Shown: positions 1 to 12,012, numbered from the stretch's first letter. The stretch: 64,000 nt of DNA from Buddleja alternifolia (GCA_019426215.1 CM033405.1:33448199-33512198); one strand, 5' to 3'. The notes: generated from the letters alone by a model not told the origin. Numbers and translations are program-made.

Positions 1-2037
1 ATGTGTTTTTATTTCATTTTCAAACATCATTTTCTAAAATATATGGGGAAATGAGTTTTTAATTTTGTGTGAGAAAGTGAAACTCCTTTTTACTCTCCAA
101 TGCACTACTGTTTAATTGGCAAACATTTTAGTGAAAATCATGGCAGAATCGTATTATACTTACCCTTATATAGCTTTTAACTAATTTTCAATGCACTGAT
201 TTTCTTGAATTTTTTTTTTTTTACAACTTCTCAAAAAATGAAAATATTCCAACATCTGGTTTCTATATATTTAAATTAATTTATGTTTTGAATGATGACC
301 CAAAGCCAAATATCTCAACATTTTTTCATGGTATTTTAGTCATGGACATTATGTTTTAACTCCATTTTGTGTAACTCAAATTATATACTTCTTCAGTAGG
401 ATCACATAAAAACAATTCCTAACAAGTTACAACCTAAGCATAATAATAATAATAATAATAATAATAGTAAGTGAAGATTTAAACATAATTGTGAGATGTT
501 ATTAAGAGAGATAATGAGATGAGATGTTGTAAAGGGAGGGTCATAGGCAGGTGTCCGTGTCTGAGAGGAAAGTTGGGGGGTGATACTTGATAATTCCCGA
601 GAGTCCAACTGCCGAAAAATATCAGCCACAAATATTATTAAAATATTTGTGAGATCCATCAAAATATATATATTTTATTGTGTTAATACATTTTCAGTGA
701 TGAATAGACTAAGTACCATCCAAAGTTGGGGGCGTGGATAGAGAGGTAGAGATTCAAGGCTGACTTCTCGATGATCAGACAGTACTACACGTTTCGCGCC
801 CTCCAATATTCATCCATTATTATTTTTCTCATTTTTTATTGCTTCTACTGTTTTTACTTTTTAGTATCCTTTTTTACTCGTTTGTACAATTTGCTCATCT
901 TTTCTTTTTAGTTATTTCAAGCTCTAGTATACCACTTATTGATATGATATGGGCAAAAAAAAATCATAATTTAGATTAGTACCTAATTAATATCTAATGT
1001 ATTTGACTTCTCGAACACTGAATATTTTTTGTGTGAAATATTATCCGTTTTAATCGAAACATGATGATTTTATCCTGATAAATACATATTAATTGAGAGA
1101 AGAGTTTATACCTCGCTCAAATGCATCGTGTCTATCCTATTTGAGATGATAATAGCATGTTTATCACCAAGACAAGTATTTTTTAGTAATTACTAAGACA
1201 AGTAAACAATAATGTAAATGGGTCATCATATGGATTTTTTGGGTTCAACCCCTTAGACTTTAAGAAGATGATTTGATCATGACTTAATTATAGATGGGTT
1301 GGGGGACTCGACAAATACACATGTTCAACCCATTGCACAAACATGTGTGACCCGTGTGCTGGTCCTTCTTGTACAATACATGACGACATGATATAACTCC
1401 AAATTTATAAATACCACCTTATGATTCATAGAAATGAATTGTAGCCTATATGTTGACATAGTGACGTGACATATTGTGTCTTGAACTTATCATTAGCAAT
1501 ACAAAGTTATATCAAATTTTTGAGATAACGTTATTGCATTTATATGCGTTAATATTTATATATATATATATATATATATTCTCTGATATCTCATTTTCAT
1601 ATTCTTTTCTTATTTTGAATAATTTCATATGAATTATTTATACCAAAAGAAAGCAATGTAGTACGAAATTACATAAACTCTCTATTATGTTGAAGCATTG
1701 TTACAAGTTACAATTACACCTCAGTGTATTTAAATTTTTTTACAATTTATCAAAAATTATGAGGGGTTTTGATTATTAAAACTAAAGTGAGGGGGTGTGC
1801 ATGTAATTCACCCTAATTTTATTCCCATTTAAGTTTGATTAATAAAGTTTTGATGCCATTTAATTCATATCAAAGTGTTGGTTGTACAGCAGAGGGATTT
1901 CCACATGCAATAACTAGTCACAAGCTGTATCTCAATTAATATGCTAGTTGTCTAGCAAGTATATCTCATCTTTAACCGCAGCCTGAGCACTATAAGTCTA
2001 TAAATATACTATCTAAATCAAGAAAACAAAACTCTAA

Positions 2038-2481
2038 GGCTACGTTTGTTTGTGTTTTTATCTCACTTTTTTCATTTTTATTTTCATCTGAAAATGAAAA
2101 TACACACTTTACACTATTTTTAATTGAAAATATTCTCATTTTCATTTTTATTTTTATGTTCCCGAGAAATTTCAATAATTTATTTAAAATTACATTTCAC
2201 ATCACTTATCTCACATTCACCCATCGCCATCCTCTCACTCTCTTCCACCCTCACCATCATCTCTCTCTCTCTCTCCTCTCTCTTCACCCATCACCATCAT
2301 CTAATCATTACTTTTCAATCATTTCACACATCACACTCACAAATTTCAACCATTTTCAAAAACACAACCAAACACACCTTCTTTTTTCACTTTTCTCACA
2401 TGAAAATCAAAAAACACGTTCTCCCATATATTTTAAAAAATAACGGTTGAAAATAAAATGAAAATACATCCAAACAGAGCC
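2038..2481. mobile_element. Tourist/PIF-Harbinger-like MITE with TAA target duplication
   Basis: The termini are inverted repeats starting GGCTACGTTTGTTTG on the left and, read inward, GGCTCTGTTTGGATG on the right. TAA flanks both ends (2035-2037 and 2482-2484). Copy B has the uninterrupted site with a single TAA near 27,285, which proves an insertion of 444 bp. The 3-bp TWA duplication and GGC-GTTTG termini fit the PIF/Harbinger superfamily. There is no coding capacity. The same family recurs at 15,716, 17,006, 23,079, 25,211 and 39,291. Confidence 0.85.
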
Positions 2482-2786
2482 TAAAACTTTTGCCAAGTTT
2501 TCTGAATTTGGTAGTTTCAAATCTGCCATGGTACCCCCCTCCCCCCTCCAAACAGGGGTGGTTTCTATGCCCCACTTGATTTAACAGAGCCACTATGCTA
2601 AAGATTGTTGGATGTAAGGACAAAACAGTAAAAAATACTTAAAGTTTAAGCACCTACATTCAATGGTGTTAGATGGACTGGCTCCATTGGACCCAATTCA
2701 TCTTAGAATTTCCCCAAACAGGGGGAGGCAAATTTGTAACAGTGGGCTTTGAAAGCCCAAATAGAGTTGAGGGAATTCATATACAG

Positions 2787-3549
2787 TCTATGATGCACGG
2801 ATACGAGGATACGAGTTCGATACGACACGGATACGAGGATACGAGTTCGATACGACACGGATACGAGGATACGAGTTCGATACGACACGGATACGAAATA
2901 GGCAAACTTCAAAATTATAGAATACGATACGTTGAGGATATGAATATATATATATATATATTATTTAAAAATAAATTTGAGTCCATATGTTCATTAACAT
3001 AAATGAAACTGTAATACTGACACAGGTTCATTGTTTATAAGTTCAAATTTTTTTGAAGTTAATCATAATATCTCATCATTTGCTGCGGTGTAAGAATGTC
3101 ATTTTATTGATACCAACATTTACCTTTTTATCCAAAATCTTTGGTAATAAAGTTTAAATGATAGGTTTTACGTGGAGTAAGAGAATAAAAAATATATTAA
3201 GAAATGAAATCGAAACGACTTTTTGCTTCTTTAAAATTTTATTATTGTTTGTTTAACCTTTTAACGTATGGTTAAAGTCATTATTATCTTCTTATTTTAA
3301 TCTATAAAGTATTATATAATATTCAAAAATACTATGTCTGATATTCAAGGCGCATCAGATACTTCAAATTTTGTAGGGGATACGGCATTTGGAAGTATCG
3401 GATACGGTATCCAAATTTATTTTTTAATTTTAATTTTTGGATACGCAACAAGGGTATCCGATACGTATCTGGGTGGTATTCGAAGAGTATCGTATCCGAT
3501 ATGAGTACGATACTCTATGAGTCCAAATTTAGGAGTATTCGTGCATAGT
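2787..3549. mobile_element. Non-autonomous inverted-repeat element rich in GATACG motifs (copy A)
   Basis: The left end reads CTATGATGCACGGATACG and the right end, read inward, ACTATGCACGAATAC. Subterminal regions on both sides are packed with GATACG or its complement. The copy in block B lies at about 27,612-28,327. There is no ORF with recognisable domains. Superfamily is not determined because no clean target duplication was seen. A decayed relative is at 53,397-53,926. Confidence 0.55.
2799..2888. repeat. 30-bp tandem repeat, three copies
   Basis: Three perfect 30-bp units beginning GGATACGAGGATACGAG lie end to end, followed by a partial unit. Block B has only one version of this segment near 27,630, so the array expanded after the blocks duplicated. 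It lies in the left subterminal part of the GATACG element. Confidence 0.9.
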
Positions 3550-3555
3550 ATATAA

Positions 3556-4480
3556 TTTAGGGATGCAAGTTGAGCCAAGCCAGCTCGCGAGCTTGACAAG
3601 CTGGCTCGAATCTAGTCCATTTTGAGCTCGAGCTCGAGCCCGAGCCAAATTTTCTTATACATAAGCTCGCGGGTTCTTATATATATATTTTTTTATATTA
3701 TAAATATTAATTATATATATTAATAACCTTTTTCAAAAAAAAAATTTAATAGTCAATAGCTTATCCAATACTCACAATTTCACATCCAGCTAAAAAAAAA
3801 CTATTAATAATTTTTTTAAAAAATTTCAATAGTCAATACCTTAATTATCCAATACTCACAATTTCACATAAGTTGCACAAAACCGCATAATTCATTTTAA
3901 TTTATATAATCGCAATTTCAAATTTTATTTTTATCGAACCGCTTTGACAATTTAGTTTAAAATTAATAAAAAAAACACTGCAAAATCGAACCGCAATAAC
4001 CCCTGCCAAAACCCTCATTCACATTCTCACCCTAAACAAAACCCTCATTCACATTCAGCGCCGCAAGTCGTCCGCCGTCGGCTCAACCCTCACTCCATCT
4101 CGCGCAGCCGCGAACCACCACGTCCCGCCGCCGCGAACCACTACGTCCCGCAGCAAAACAGGTAAATCTTGTTGTTTTGTGTGAAAATCAGGGGATTTGC
4201 GTGGGGAGAGTAGCTGTTTTCATCTTCCATTTGGTGAAATTTTGGAGCTTTTAGTGTATACATACATACATATATATATATGTATGTATGTATAATTAAA
4301 GGAAGATTACTGCTTCTCTTCCAAGTGGTTGTCATTCTGCGTGAAAGAAGAAGAGCTCGCGAGCTCGAGCCCGAGCGGAGCTGATTTTTTAACAAACGAG
4401 CTCGAGCTCAAGCCTTGCAAAACCACCAGGCTCGGCTCGAGCTCGGCTCGTTACACCTCAAAAATGACCTCAACCCAATA
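3556..4480. mobile_element. Inverted-repeat element with AGCTCGAGCTCG-rich ends (copy A)
   Basis: The ends are long imperfect inverted repeats made of GAGCTCGAGC-type motifs. The left end starts GGGATGCAAGTTGAGCC and the right end, read inward, resembles GGTGTAACGAGCCGAGC. The interior contains a GC-richer stretch (about 4010-4160) that reads like a plant 5' UTR/first exon ending in a GTAAAT donor. The equivalent copy is 28,336-29,275. It may be hAT-like, but I saw no clear 8-bp duplication. Confidence 0.5.
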
Positions 4481-4510
4481 AATTTTTTGGCGTAGGGTCA
4501 TATTTGTACC

Positions 4511-4540
4511 NNNNNNNNNNNNNNNNNNNNNNNNNNNNNN
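4511..4540. other. Assembly gap (30 N)
   Basis: Thirty N bases. The left side matches a site about 180 bp upstream of the HLL-like start codon (29,325). The right side is pararetroviral sequence. The true distance and even the adjacency across the gap are unknown. Confidence 0.99.
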
Positions 4541-6480
4541 CCATAGAACCGGCTTCTTAGTAAAACTTAGAATCCTAAAAGAGAACCGTTTTAATTAAAT
4601 AGAGAAATATAACGGACTGACGACAACTATGCATGATGTAACAACATCTGAAGGAACTCTAAAAATAGCTTTTAGCTTAAAAAGAACCTAATACCCTAGT
4701 CCCAATAACTATTGCCCATCAGCAGAAAAGCTGGTCAAAATAAGTAAATTGAAGATAAGAAATAAAAGCCAAGTTCCACAAAAAATAACATAACCACTTG
4801 ACAGCTCAAAACTTAGAAACAAGTAAAACGCTAAAAAATATAGAACGGAATAGTTAGTGTATAGAAGAATAGAGAGAATATAGAATTGCAATGCCTAGAA
4901 CTAGCCTCTAAAACCTATCTAGCTCCGAAGAAGGATTTACTACCCTATCAAGGAACTAGTAATTCAGATAATTAATTCTAAACAAACTTTGGAAATTCCC
5001 CGATTAAGGATAAGAAAATAATTAGTACAAATATTACGAATGTCTATCCTAAATAGACACAGTATTCAAATGATTAACAAAAGAAATTACTGTACTGAAA
5101 GGTACATGCAGCAGTATTCTCGGCGTTTAATTAAATAGATTTGTATAAGCTCAGATACGTCACGCATCATATAGGTCACCTCAGAAGAGATATCTGGAAG
5201 GCGGAAAAACTGAACTAAAAATATAGCACTTGGTAACTATAAACAAATGAAACATTGGGCTAGGTGGAACTGTAGAATCTCATGGTACAGTACAAGCGAA
5301 ATATAAGTAATACTTACAAGAAACGAAATTTAGTAATACTTTCCGGCGATCAGGATCAAAGCTCGCTAGCGAGGAGGATGTAGAAGAGGATGATAATGTA
5401 GATGACAACGAAATCTTAATTTATATAAAAAAACAGATAACGTTTAAAAACCTAAACATATACAAAGTAGAAAATGGATTTTAACACACATTTAAAAGAA
5501 ATTTAGAGAAAGAAAAGTAAAGTTACAACAATGCTGAAAAATAAGCTGTTTAGCCCGAATGTATAAAACAATTAAAACCATTAAAGCAAAGTATACACAT
5601 TAGGATTAATTATTGTAGGATAAAATTAACTAGAAGGAGAACCGGTGGAAGGTTTTAGTTTTATTATTAGATAAGAGTTGGTCTGATGCTAGGAGAGCAT
5701 ATTTGCTAGTATGGAAATATTTGACTAATAATGTAGGAATATTTATGTAGCTCCGAACATGATGAAAGTATTAAAGATATTATAAATTACTATAGATTAC
5801 AAACTAGAGGATATGAACATTGAGGTACACTTAGTAGTTTCTATAGCATTTTTAGGAAAGTAAACCAATAAAGTTTTCCTCTATAAAATTAATATAGATG
5901 GGATATAGATGTGGTTAGCCTCAGTAGATTAAAAATGATTAAACCTTTAAATATAGATAAAAACGATTTAAATGGAGAAGAATGGGAATTAACCAAGCAT
6001 TTAGAAGAAAATGAGACTGTCAAAGTTCCAGGAGAAAGTGTAATGTATACAAACAGTAGAGGTCAAACTTCTATTAGATTCCTTAATTACCAAAAACAAA
6101 ATCCCAAGAAAATTTAGAAGATCGAATAAAGAACTGATAATGAAACTGAAACAAGCTACATGAATAATATGAAAGAAGTTAGAATAACTAGCAGATTTGC
6201 TAATTGGGAAATATTGTCTAATTAGAAAGCGAAGAGATGAGAGGAAGAAATTAGAAGAATAGATGAAAGATTAGACAATTAGAAAGTCGCTCAAAAATGT
6301 TATAGACCAAAAATATGGGAAGAATATTAAGAAAAATTTGAGATAATAATTTAAGAGAATTAGTAGATGAAATGATTTTGAAGCAATGAATCTAGATATC
6401 AATTTAGAGTCGCCGAAGAAGAATTTAAACATATTATAATTGATTTAGTTGATGATATATGTTCAGGAAAACTATAATTT
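4541..6480 (+). pseudogene. Viral polyprotein N-terminal region, degenerate
   Basis: From 4542 one frame gives a long protein-like reading interrupted mainly by TAG and TAA where Gln or Trp codons would be expected. Open stretches then shift between frames (for example 5911-6117, 68 codons). By position this should include movement-protein and early capsid sequence, but I could not recognise a diagnostic motif. Assignment rests on its continuity with the later polyprotein domains. Confidence 0.45.
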
Positions 6481-7450
6481 GAAAAGTTCTTTAAAAAATA
6501 AGAGAAAGGTAATAACGAAGTTAGCTTTTATGCAGATAGTCAAGCAAGTACTAGTAGTAATATAGAAAAAGAACTAGAGTAGAACCAGATTATAGTGAAT
6601 TCCAGCTAGAAATGTAGAAATGAGTGGTAGACCAGAATGGAAAGTCCCACATATGAATATGGATCAACCCAGCCAAATAAATATTTAGGATCAAGACACC
6701 CATAGGAAAAACCATGAGTGAACCATGTTAGTATTGAATTAGGAAGTCCACAAATGTGGCCAGAGAAATAATATATGGGGAACATGTGTAGTAGACATTG
6801 GAAATAAATAAAAAAGCAGATATGGATATGTTTAATTTTTAGAAACCTGTTTAGGACCTACAGCATTATCTATCTGGCAAAGCAAGAAGAAGAAGATCCT
6901 AATAGAATGAATAAAGGCCTTAGGAATAATCCTTATAATTTTACTAGTTTTATTAGAACATTTAATAATAGGTATAGATCCAGGAAGAGAAAATACATTC
7001 ATACAAGATACAGCACTTAGAAACCTAGAACACCTCACTATAACATATATGAATATATTATACCTTTTAGTCAAGATTTTACAAGATTAATAGGAGAAGC
7101 TAATAAAGCATTTGATGAAGAATTATGTAATAGATATTTTACGAAATTACCACAAGATTAGGAAAAAGAATACATGAAATGGATAAAAACTAATGGCAAT
7201 CTTACAGGATTAGGTATAGGAACCTAGAGTACAATATACTTTCTTAAACTTCAGGAATGGTGTAAAGAAGAATTTATTAGAGAACAAATTAGAAAGCAAT
7301 CTTATGAGTTTTGTCGAAAAGCTATATACACCCCACAACAATATGGACAGAAGAATTACTTTAAGCCAAACGCAAAATATTAGGAATCAAATAAACCAAA
7401 ATCTAGTTTTAGACAATATAGGCAAGGAAGAAGCCACCTAATTATGTTAA
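6481..7450 (+). pseudogene. Viral capsid-like region, degenerate
   Basis: Around 7066-7440 a frame reads as a helical, Lys/Glu/Tyr-rich protein just upstream of a zinc knuckle, as in the capsid part of caulimovirid polyproteins. In-frame TAG codons at about 7160, 7227 and 7381 fall where Trp or Gln would fit. Before 7066 the frames are badly broken. No protein product is expected. Confidence 0.45.
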
Positions 7451-7470
7451 AAAACCATCAACAAGAAAAT

Positions 7471-7531
7471 GCACATGTTATATTTGTGGAGATCCTAAAC
7501 ATTTAGCTATAGATGTCCGAAAAGACAATTT
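7471..7531 (+). pseudogene. Viral CCHC zinc knuckle, frame-broken
   Basis: The Cx2C-x4-H part reads CYICGDPKH. The last Cys (in RCPKR) is in a different frame, so a single-base indel breaks the motif. Such knuckles bind nucleic acid in the capsid/nucleocapsid part of caulimovirid polyproteins. Confidence 0.75.
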
Positions 7532-7716
7532 AAATATGGAAAGAGCAGCCATAGCAGAACAATTAGATGAAGACTAGTAAGTATAGATGGTAATGAAAGT
7601 GATAATGAAAGCATATTTAGTATAGTAAGTGAAGAAGGACCAGAAATTCCTAAATAATAGAATATACCTTATGATAATTCATGTGAACATAAATATATAA
7701 TGGAAAGGAACTATGA

Positions 7717-7835
7717 GTGTAGCCTGTAGTATTTGTAGATTATATCCTGATATGCATTTAAGATATCAATGCAATATATGTTTTGAACGATATTTGTTTT
7801 ATTTGTGCTAAAGACGCATATAATATAGAAACAGA
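7717..7835 (+). pseudogene. Second viral Cys-rich motif (badnavirus/tungrovirus type)
   Basis: A CxxC pair (CSIC), an 11-residue spacer, a second CxxC (CNIC), then a four-residue spacer and a third CxxC (CFIC) that lies in another frame. The C-x2-C-x11-C-x2-C-x4-C-x2-C spacing is the additional Cys-rich motif known between capsid and protease in badnaviruses and rice tungro bacilliform virus. An indel separates the third pair. Confidence 0.65.
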
Positions 7836-8099
7836 GTATCGCCTAAACCTAGTAAAAACTAAGAGTATAGAGTTCTAAGCCATAAAATAGAAAATTTAAA
7901 TTTAAGAATACAATTAATAGAATTAAAATTAAAAAATAATGAAAACATAAGTAGTAATCAAAATAAAGGAAAGGTGTAATTATATAGAAGAACTTGATGA
8001 AATTAATCAACAATTAGAAGAAACTCATTTACAAATACAGCGTATGAACCCACTACAAGTACCCTATACTAGTAGTCTAATACTTTTAGATTGTCGAAT

Positions 8100-8480
8100 A
8101 TGGTGTAATCAAGAAAATATATTGAAACTAAAGCCATTTTAGATACAGGAAGTACAAAAAGCATGCTTAGCGCTATCTTGTGCCGAAAGAATTTGTAACA
8201 CAATTAAGTTATACTGTTACTAGTAGAACTGCAGAAATAGATTAATGAGAATAACAAAAGGAGTTAATTAACATAGGAATACAATTTAAGATTTTTCAGG
8301 AAATCATAGTAGCAAATATACATTAGGACAAGTCCTTATAGCACCAGAAACCATAAATAGCCACGAATTCCTTTTAGGGTTAAACTTCATTTGTGCATTA
8401 AATGGTAGTATTTTAATAGGAAAAAATTATATTACTATTAGCAAACATAATTATACTTTCCAACTAATAGATACTTAACA
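8100..8480 (+). pseudogene. Viral aspartic protease (retropepsin-like), degenerate
   Basis: The active-site tetrad DTGS is encoded at 8142-8153, preceded by hydrophobic residues (AIL) as in retropepsins. Downstream, 8330-8480 reads as the C-terminal half of the domain in a different frame. The domain would release proteins from the polyprotein. Frameshifts and stops make it non-functional. Confidence 0.75.
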
Positions 8481-8749
8481 ATCAAGTTGACTGCTGCGAG
8501 CGTGGTGGACATGGTAATAATGAACTCGATTTTTTCAAAGAATAGAACAAAATAATATAGAACCTGAAACTATAGATATCCTATTAGATGAAGAAATTAG
8601 AGATATAGGAAGGGATTAGAAGTTTTAAACCTAGAAAATGAAAGAGAATTTTGCATAAATTAGAAATGTAGGATTTATAGGAGATAATTTAGCTAAAAAC
8701 AAAGTAAACTATACTTTTAAACTAAACATATTAAACCAGATATAGTGAT

Positions 8750-9560
8750 AAGAACAGCAGCTATAGAATATACTCCTGAGGATATAAAAGAATTCAAAAC
8801 ACAATAAAGAAATGTTGGAAATCGGTGTTATAAGAAGAAGTGATAGTCCTCATAGATCAGCAGCCTTATAGTAAGAAATATTGCAGAAATAAAAAGAGAA
8901 AACCTAGAATAGTATATAATTATAAGAGACTTAATGATAACAGAAGATGATGCTTATAGAATACCTAATAAAGATGAGTTAATTATCTTATACAAAATAA
9001 AAAGATATTTTCAAAATTTGATTAAAAAGTGGATATATCAAATTAAAAATGGTAGAAGAAGACAAAAAATGGACAGCTTTCAGCTGTAGTGAAGGACATT
9101 TCGAGTGGAATGTTCTATCTTTTGGTTTAAAAAATGCTCCAGCAATATTTCAAAGATTTATGGATAATATATTTAAACATTTAGATTTTCTGTTTAGTAT
9201 ATATAGATGACATTTTAGTAGCTTCTGAAACTTTTAAGCAACATCAAGATCATTTAAAACAGTGTTTTAATTTAATAGAAGAAAACGGAATAGTAGTATC
9301 TAAAAAGAAAGGGAACTTTTTAAGAGAAAAAAGCTTTTTAGGTTTAGAAATAGGAAACGGACAATTAAATTACAACCTCATATAGCTCAAAAAATTCTAG
9401 ATTTCCCAGATAAATTAGAAACTTTAAACCAATACAAGCGTTTTTAGGAATATTTAACTACTCTAGAAAATTTATCCTAAACTTATAAATTAGTCGGACC
9501 ATTATATAAGAAACAGGAAAATCAGGTCAAAGACATTTTAATCAGGAAGATATTAACTTA
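8750..9560 (+). pseudogene. Viral reverse transcriptase, degenerate
   Basis: The order of motifs is typical: a region reading VYNYKRLNDN near 8910, a segment with FGLKNAPAIFQRFMD near 9120-9160, the catalytic YIDD at 9200-9211, and downstream sequence ending FLGLEIG near 9340. At least one indel lies between the FGLKNAP and YIDD segments, with several stops before 9000. The domain would copy pregenomic RNA to DNA. It is dead in this copy. Confidence 0.85.
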
Positions 9561-9579
9561 GTCAGAAAAATTAAAGAAG

Positions 9580-10020
9580 TTGTAAAGATTTAAAACCTTT
9601 AGAATTACCCTTAAGTACTGATTATGTTATAATAGAAGTAGATAGCTCTATAGAAGGATGGGGAGCAATATTAAAATGTAAACCTCATAAATTTTCTCCA
9701 AAAAATGAAGAAAAAATATCAGCTTATTCCAGTGGTAATTTTAATAAAACAGGAAGTAATTGGACTAGCCTAGATTATGAAATAGCAGGGATAGTTAAAG
9801 CAATAGACCATTTTAGACTATATTTAAATAAACCTTTTACCATTAGAACGGATTGTGAAGCTGTAGTTAGATTTATTAAAAATGAAAATTCTAGAAAACA
9901 AAATAATAAAGATGGTTAATTTTAGAAATGCAATAGAAAGTAATGGATATAAAGTAGAATTTGAATATTAAAGGATCAACAATAGCATAGCAGATTTATT
10001 AAGCAGACAATTAACTTTAA
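9580..10020 (+). pseudogene. Viral RNase H domain, nearly open but truncated
   Basis: About 110 codons are open from about 9575 to 9919. They include the first catalytic Asp in EVDSSIEGWGA, a Glu in LDYEIAGIVKAI and a third Asp in TDCEAVVRF. The C-terminal motif with ADLLSR follows near 9990 after a frame change. This is the RNase H that removes the RNA strand during reverse transcription in caulimovirids. Confidence 0.8.
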
Positions 10021-10036
10021 TTTTGGGAAACAGATC

Positions 10037-11456
10037 ATGGCTTCCAACGACCAAGACAACCAACAAACAAGACCTCCCTCTGCAGCTTACAACCAAATAG
10101 TCCGAAGACCAGTTTTCAGGCCTAATTTTCAACAAACTAGCCAGAATAGACCAGCATTCACATAGAAACTCAGTTTTTCAATCCAGCTACACAAAGCGTT
10201 TTTCCTAGACCAGCTTTAAAACCTTTGGTAAAATAGCTCTTCCAGTCAGACATAATTTCAAGCTTCCAAAAGATACCCCTCATATAACCGAAGATCAAGT
10301 ATTTTACTCAATGCGCTATGGGAAGCTCATCCTTCAGCCGGCAAATTAACAGCACTAAATGCACTTTGTTATTTCTTTGAAAAGGAAAACAAAAATTTTC
10401 CATTAGACGAAGCAGCAGTTTATCTTGTTATTAGAGGAGAACCAGTGGGAATCTTTGAAGATTATCAACGAGCGATACAAAGCATTCAGAAGGTAGCCAG
10501 GGGATACTTGGAGCCCTTTAAACATTTTCATGAAGCAGTAACAGCAGCAAGAAGAATTTTAGGCCCAAATTTTTACATACAGCCTAATGCCGAAAATGCA
10601 AAGCCCAAAATACTTTCAAAGGGAAAGAGACCCATAAACCCAGATGTAGAAGCACTCGAAGATGACTTAGAGACTATAACTAAACAATTTACCAACCTTA
10701 ACAAATTTTATCAAGACCTTTTAGCCCAGCATCAAAAGTTATCAGCCCATGTAATAAACCCCAGACAAAATGATGTTCCTAAGGAGATCAAAAATAAATC
10801 CTACCAATTTTTGTCTGTTCGAACTTTTTTTAACCCTTGCCAAACAGTTCTAGCTTTACCTGAAGAAATTCAGATTATCATTTGGCAAAAAGCAGAAGAT
10901 AGCTTTTACAAAAGAATGTTAAAAGTAGCCCAAATTATTATCAATCAGCAGATAGAAGGAATAATTTCAGAGACTCGCCTACTACAATGAAAGGGAGAAC
11001 CTATTCGCCACGAAGGATCATTAAAATTCTACACCCTAAAATATTTTTCATGGCCTAATGTTCATATAGATGCATCAGTTTTTAGAGAAGGATGGATAGA
11101 TGAAGAATTTATCAGCGTTCAAAGGTTATTAGACTATGGTTTCATAGCCAAAATATTTGTATCAGATCCAGTACAAGTGACTCATATAGGTCGACATATT
11201 TCAGACGCTGTCAATTTTATATTTGAGCAACAAGCAGCAGAAAGTCTCAAGCTTGACGTAGTATCTCTACCTCCAATTTGGAACACTACAGGAATAGAAA
11301 TAGGACATTCATTCTTTTCGATAACAGAAAATTATGAAAAATGGGAACCAATGTCAACATTGTGGAATTGTCCTGAAGCCATAAATCCTTTAGCCAATAT
11401 AGAAGAGCTCAAATTAGCTTTGGAATATGAAGGAAAACGCAGCGACAGTATATGAT
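10037..11456 (+). pseudogene. Downstream viral ORF with viroplasmin-like (RNase H1 N-terminal-like) domain
   Basis: An ATG at 10,037 lies just after the RNase H end. A stop (near 10,163) and frame shifts follow. The best open stretch runs from about 10,322 to 10,990, without an ATG at its head. Its start (10,415-10,560) has the pattern VYLVIRGEPVGIFEDY, then about 20 residues, then FKHFHEAVTAA. This matches the Caulimo_VI/RNase H1 N-terminal fold (Y-x-V-x-x-G-x-x-x-G-I-[FY], then F-K-x-F-x-x-x-x-E-A). A second segment, 11,177-11,456, continues the protein after a break. Caulimoviruses, soymoviruses, cavemoviruses and solendoviruses carry such a protein as inclusion-body matrix and translation transactivator. 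Assignment is by pattern only. Confidence 0.55.
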
Positions 11457-11990
11457 GCCCAATTCAGATTCAGACCTCAAGCTTATTTTTCAGACAATTC
11501 ATCATAGCATATTTATTCCGGCCAAGAACAGATGCAAGATTCGCCTTACTACTCTAGGAAAAGAGCAATGACAAGTGTAGAATACCCACCAAGATATAAT
11601 CCTGATATGTATAATCCGGATTCAGAATATAATCCAGATCTAGAAGGAACCAGTCGAGAACATACTAGAAGACAAAAGCTTCAACAGTTCAGCAATAATG
11701 TTTAGCAGCACCAATAATTCTGCTACAAGACAAACTTCAAGAGACAACATTCAAAGATTCAGCAAAATAATGCATCTCCCAGACAAAAGCCATAAATGTA
11801 TCAGCAGCAAGGACAATAATTTGCAGCAATAATTCAGCTATCAAACAAGGCACTGAATTCAAAGCAACAATCTTTAATAATTTCAGCAATTTTTGTATTG
11901 TTCACTATTGCCACCTATGTACTTTTTACTATTAAGATACTGTTTGTAATAATGGCAGTTCGGATGCCAAATCTCTCTTCAAATTGTTGT
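11457..11990 (+). other. Degenerate tail of the viral downstream ORF and intergenic sequence
   Basis: Reading frames here are Asn/Gln/Ser-rich (many CAGCAA and AAT codons) and heavily interrupted. This could be the low-complexity C-terminus of the downstream ORF followed by the viral intergenic region. No motif was recognised. Confidence 0.35.
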
Positions 11991-12012
11991 AATTTCTTTC
12001 ATGTCCGAGGCC

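Larger units (their letters stand above)
1..4510. repeat. Segmental duplication, copy A (matches 25,224-29,325)
   Basis: This block aligns almost continuously with 25,224-29,325, at roughly 3-4 % difference by eye. It begins at the window edge, so its left end is unknown, and it stops at the N gap. It differs from copy B by a MITE (2038-2481), by three rather than one unit of a 30-bp repeat (2799-2888), and by small indels. Copy B runs directly into the HLL-like gene, but copy A does not. I see no credible gene of its own in 1-2030: the short ORFs at 402-662 and around 2124-2450 lie in repeats or simple sequence. An AT tract lies near 1556-1580 and a TAA/ATA triplet tract near 440-466. Confidence 0.9.

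Noticed and set aside
402..662. 86-codon ORF on the minus strand, repeated at 25,625-25,885
   Set aside because: The Leu run is a TAA/ATA microsatellite read as codons. It survives in both copies because the blocks are near-identical, not because of selection.
2124..2450. 108- and 95-codon ORFs
   Set aside because: They lie wholly inside a MITE and are made of low-complexity His/Ser/Leu sequence.
2799..2888. CRISPR-like repeat array
   Set aside because: The units are contiguous without spacers and the genome is a plant's. It is a plain tandem repeat.
6832..7074. 80-codon minus-strand ORF within the virus
   Set aside because: Antisense to the polyprotein remnant and without any recognisable motif.
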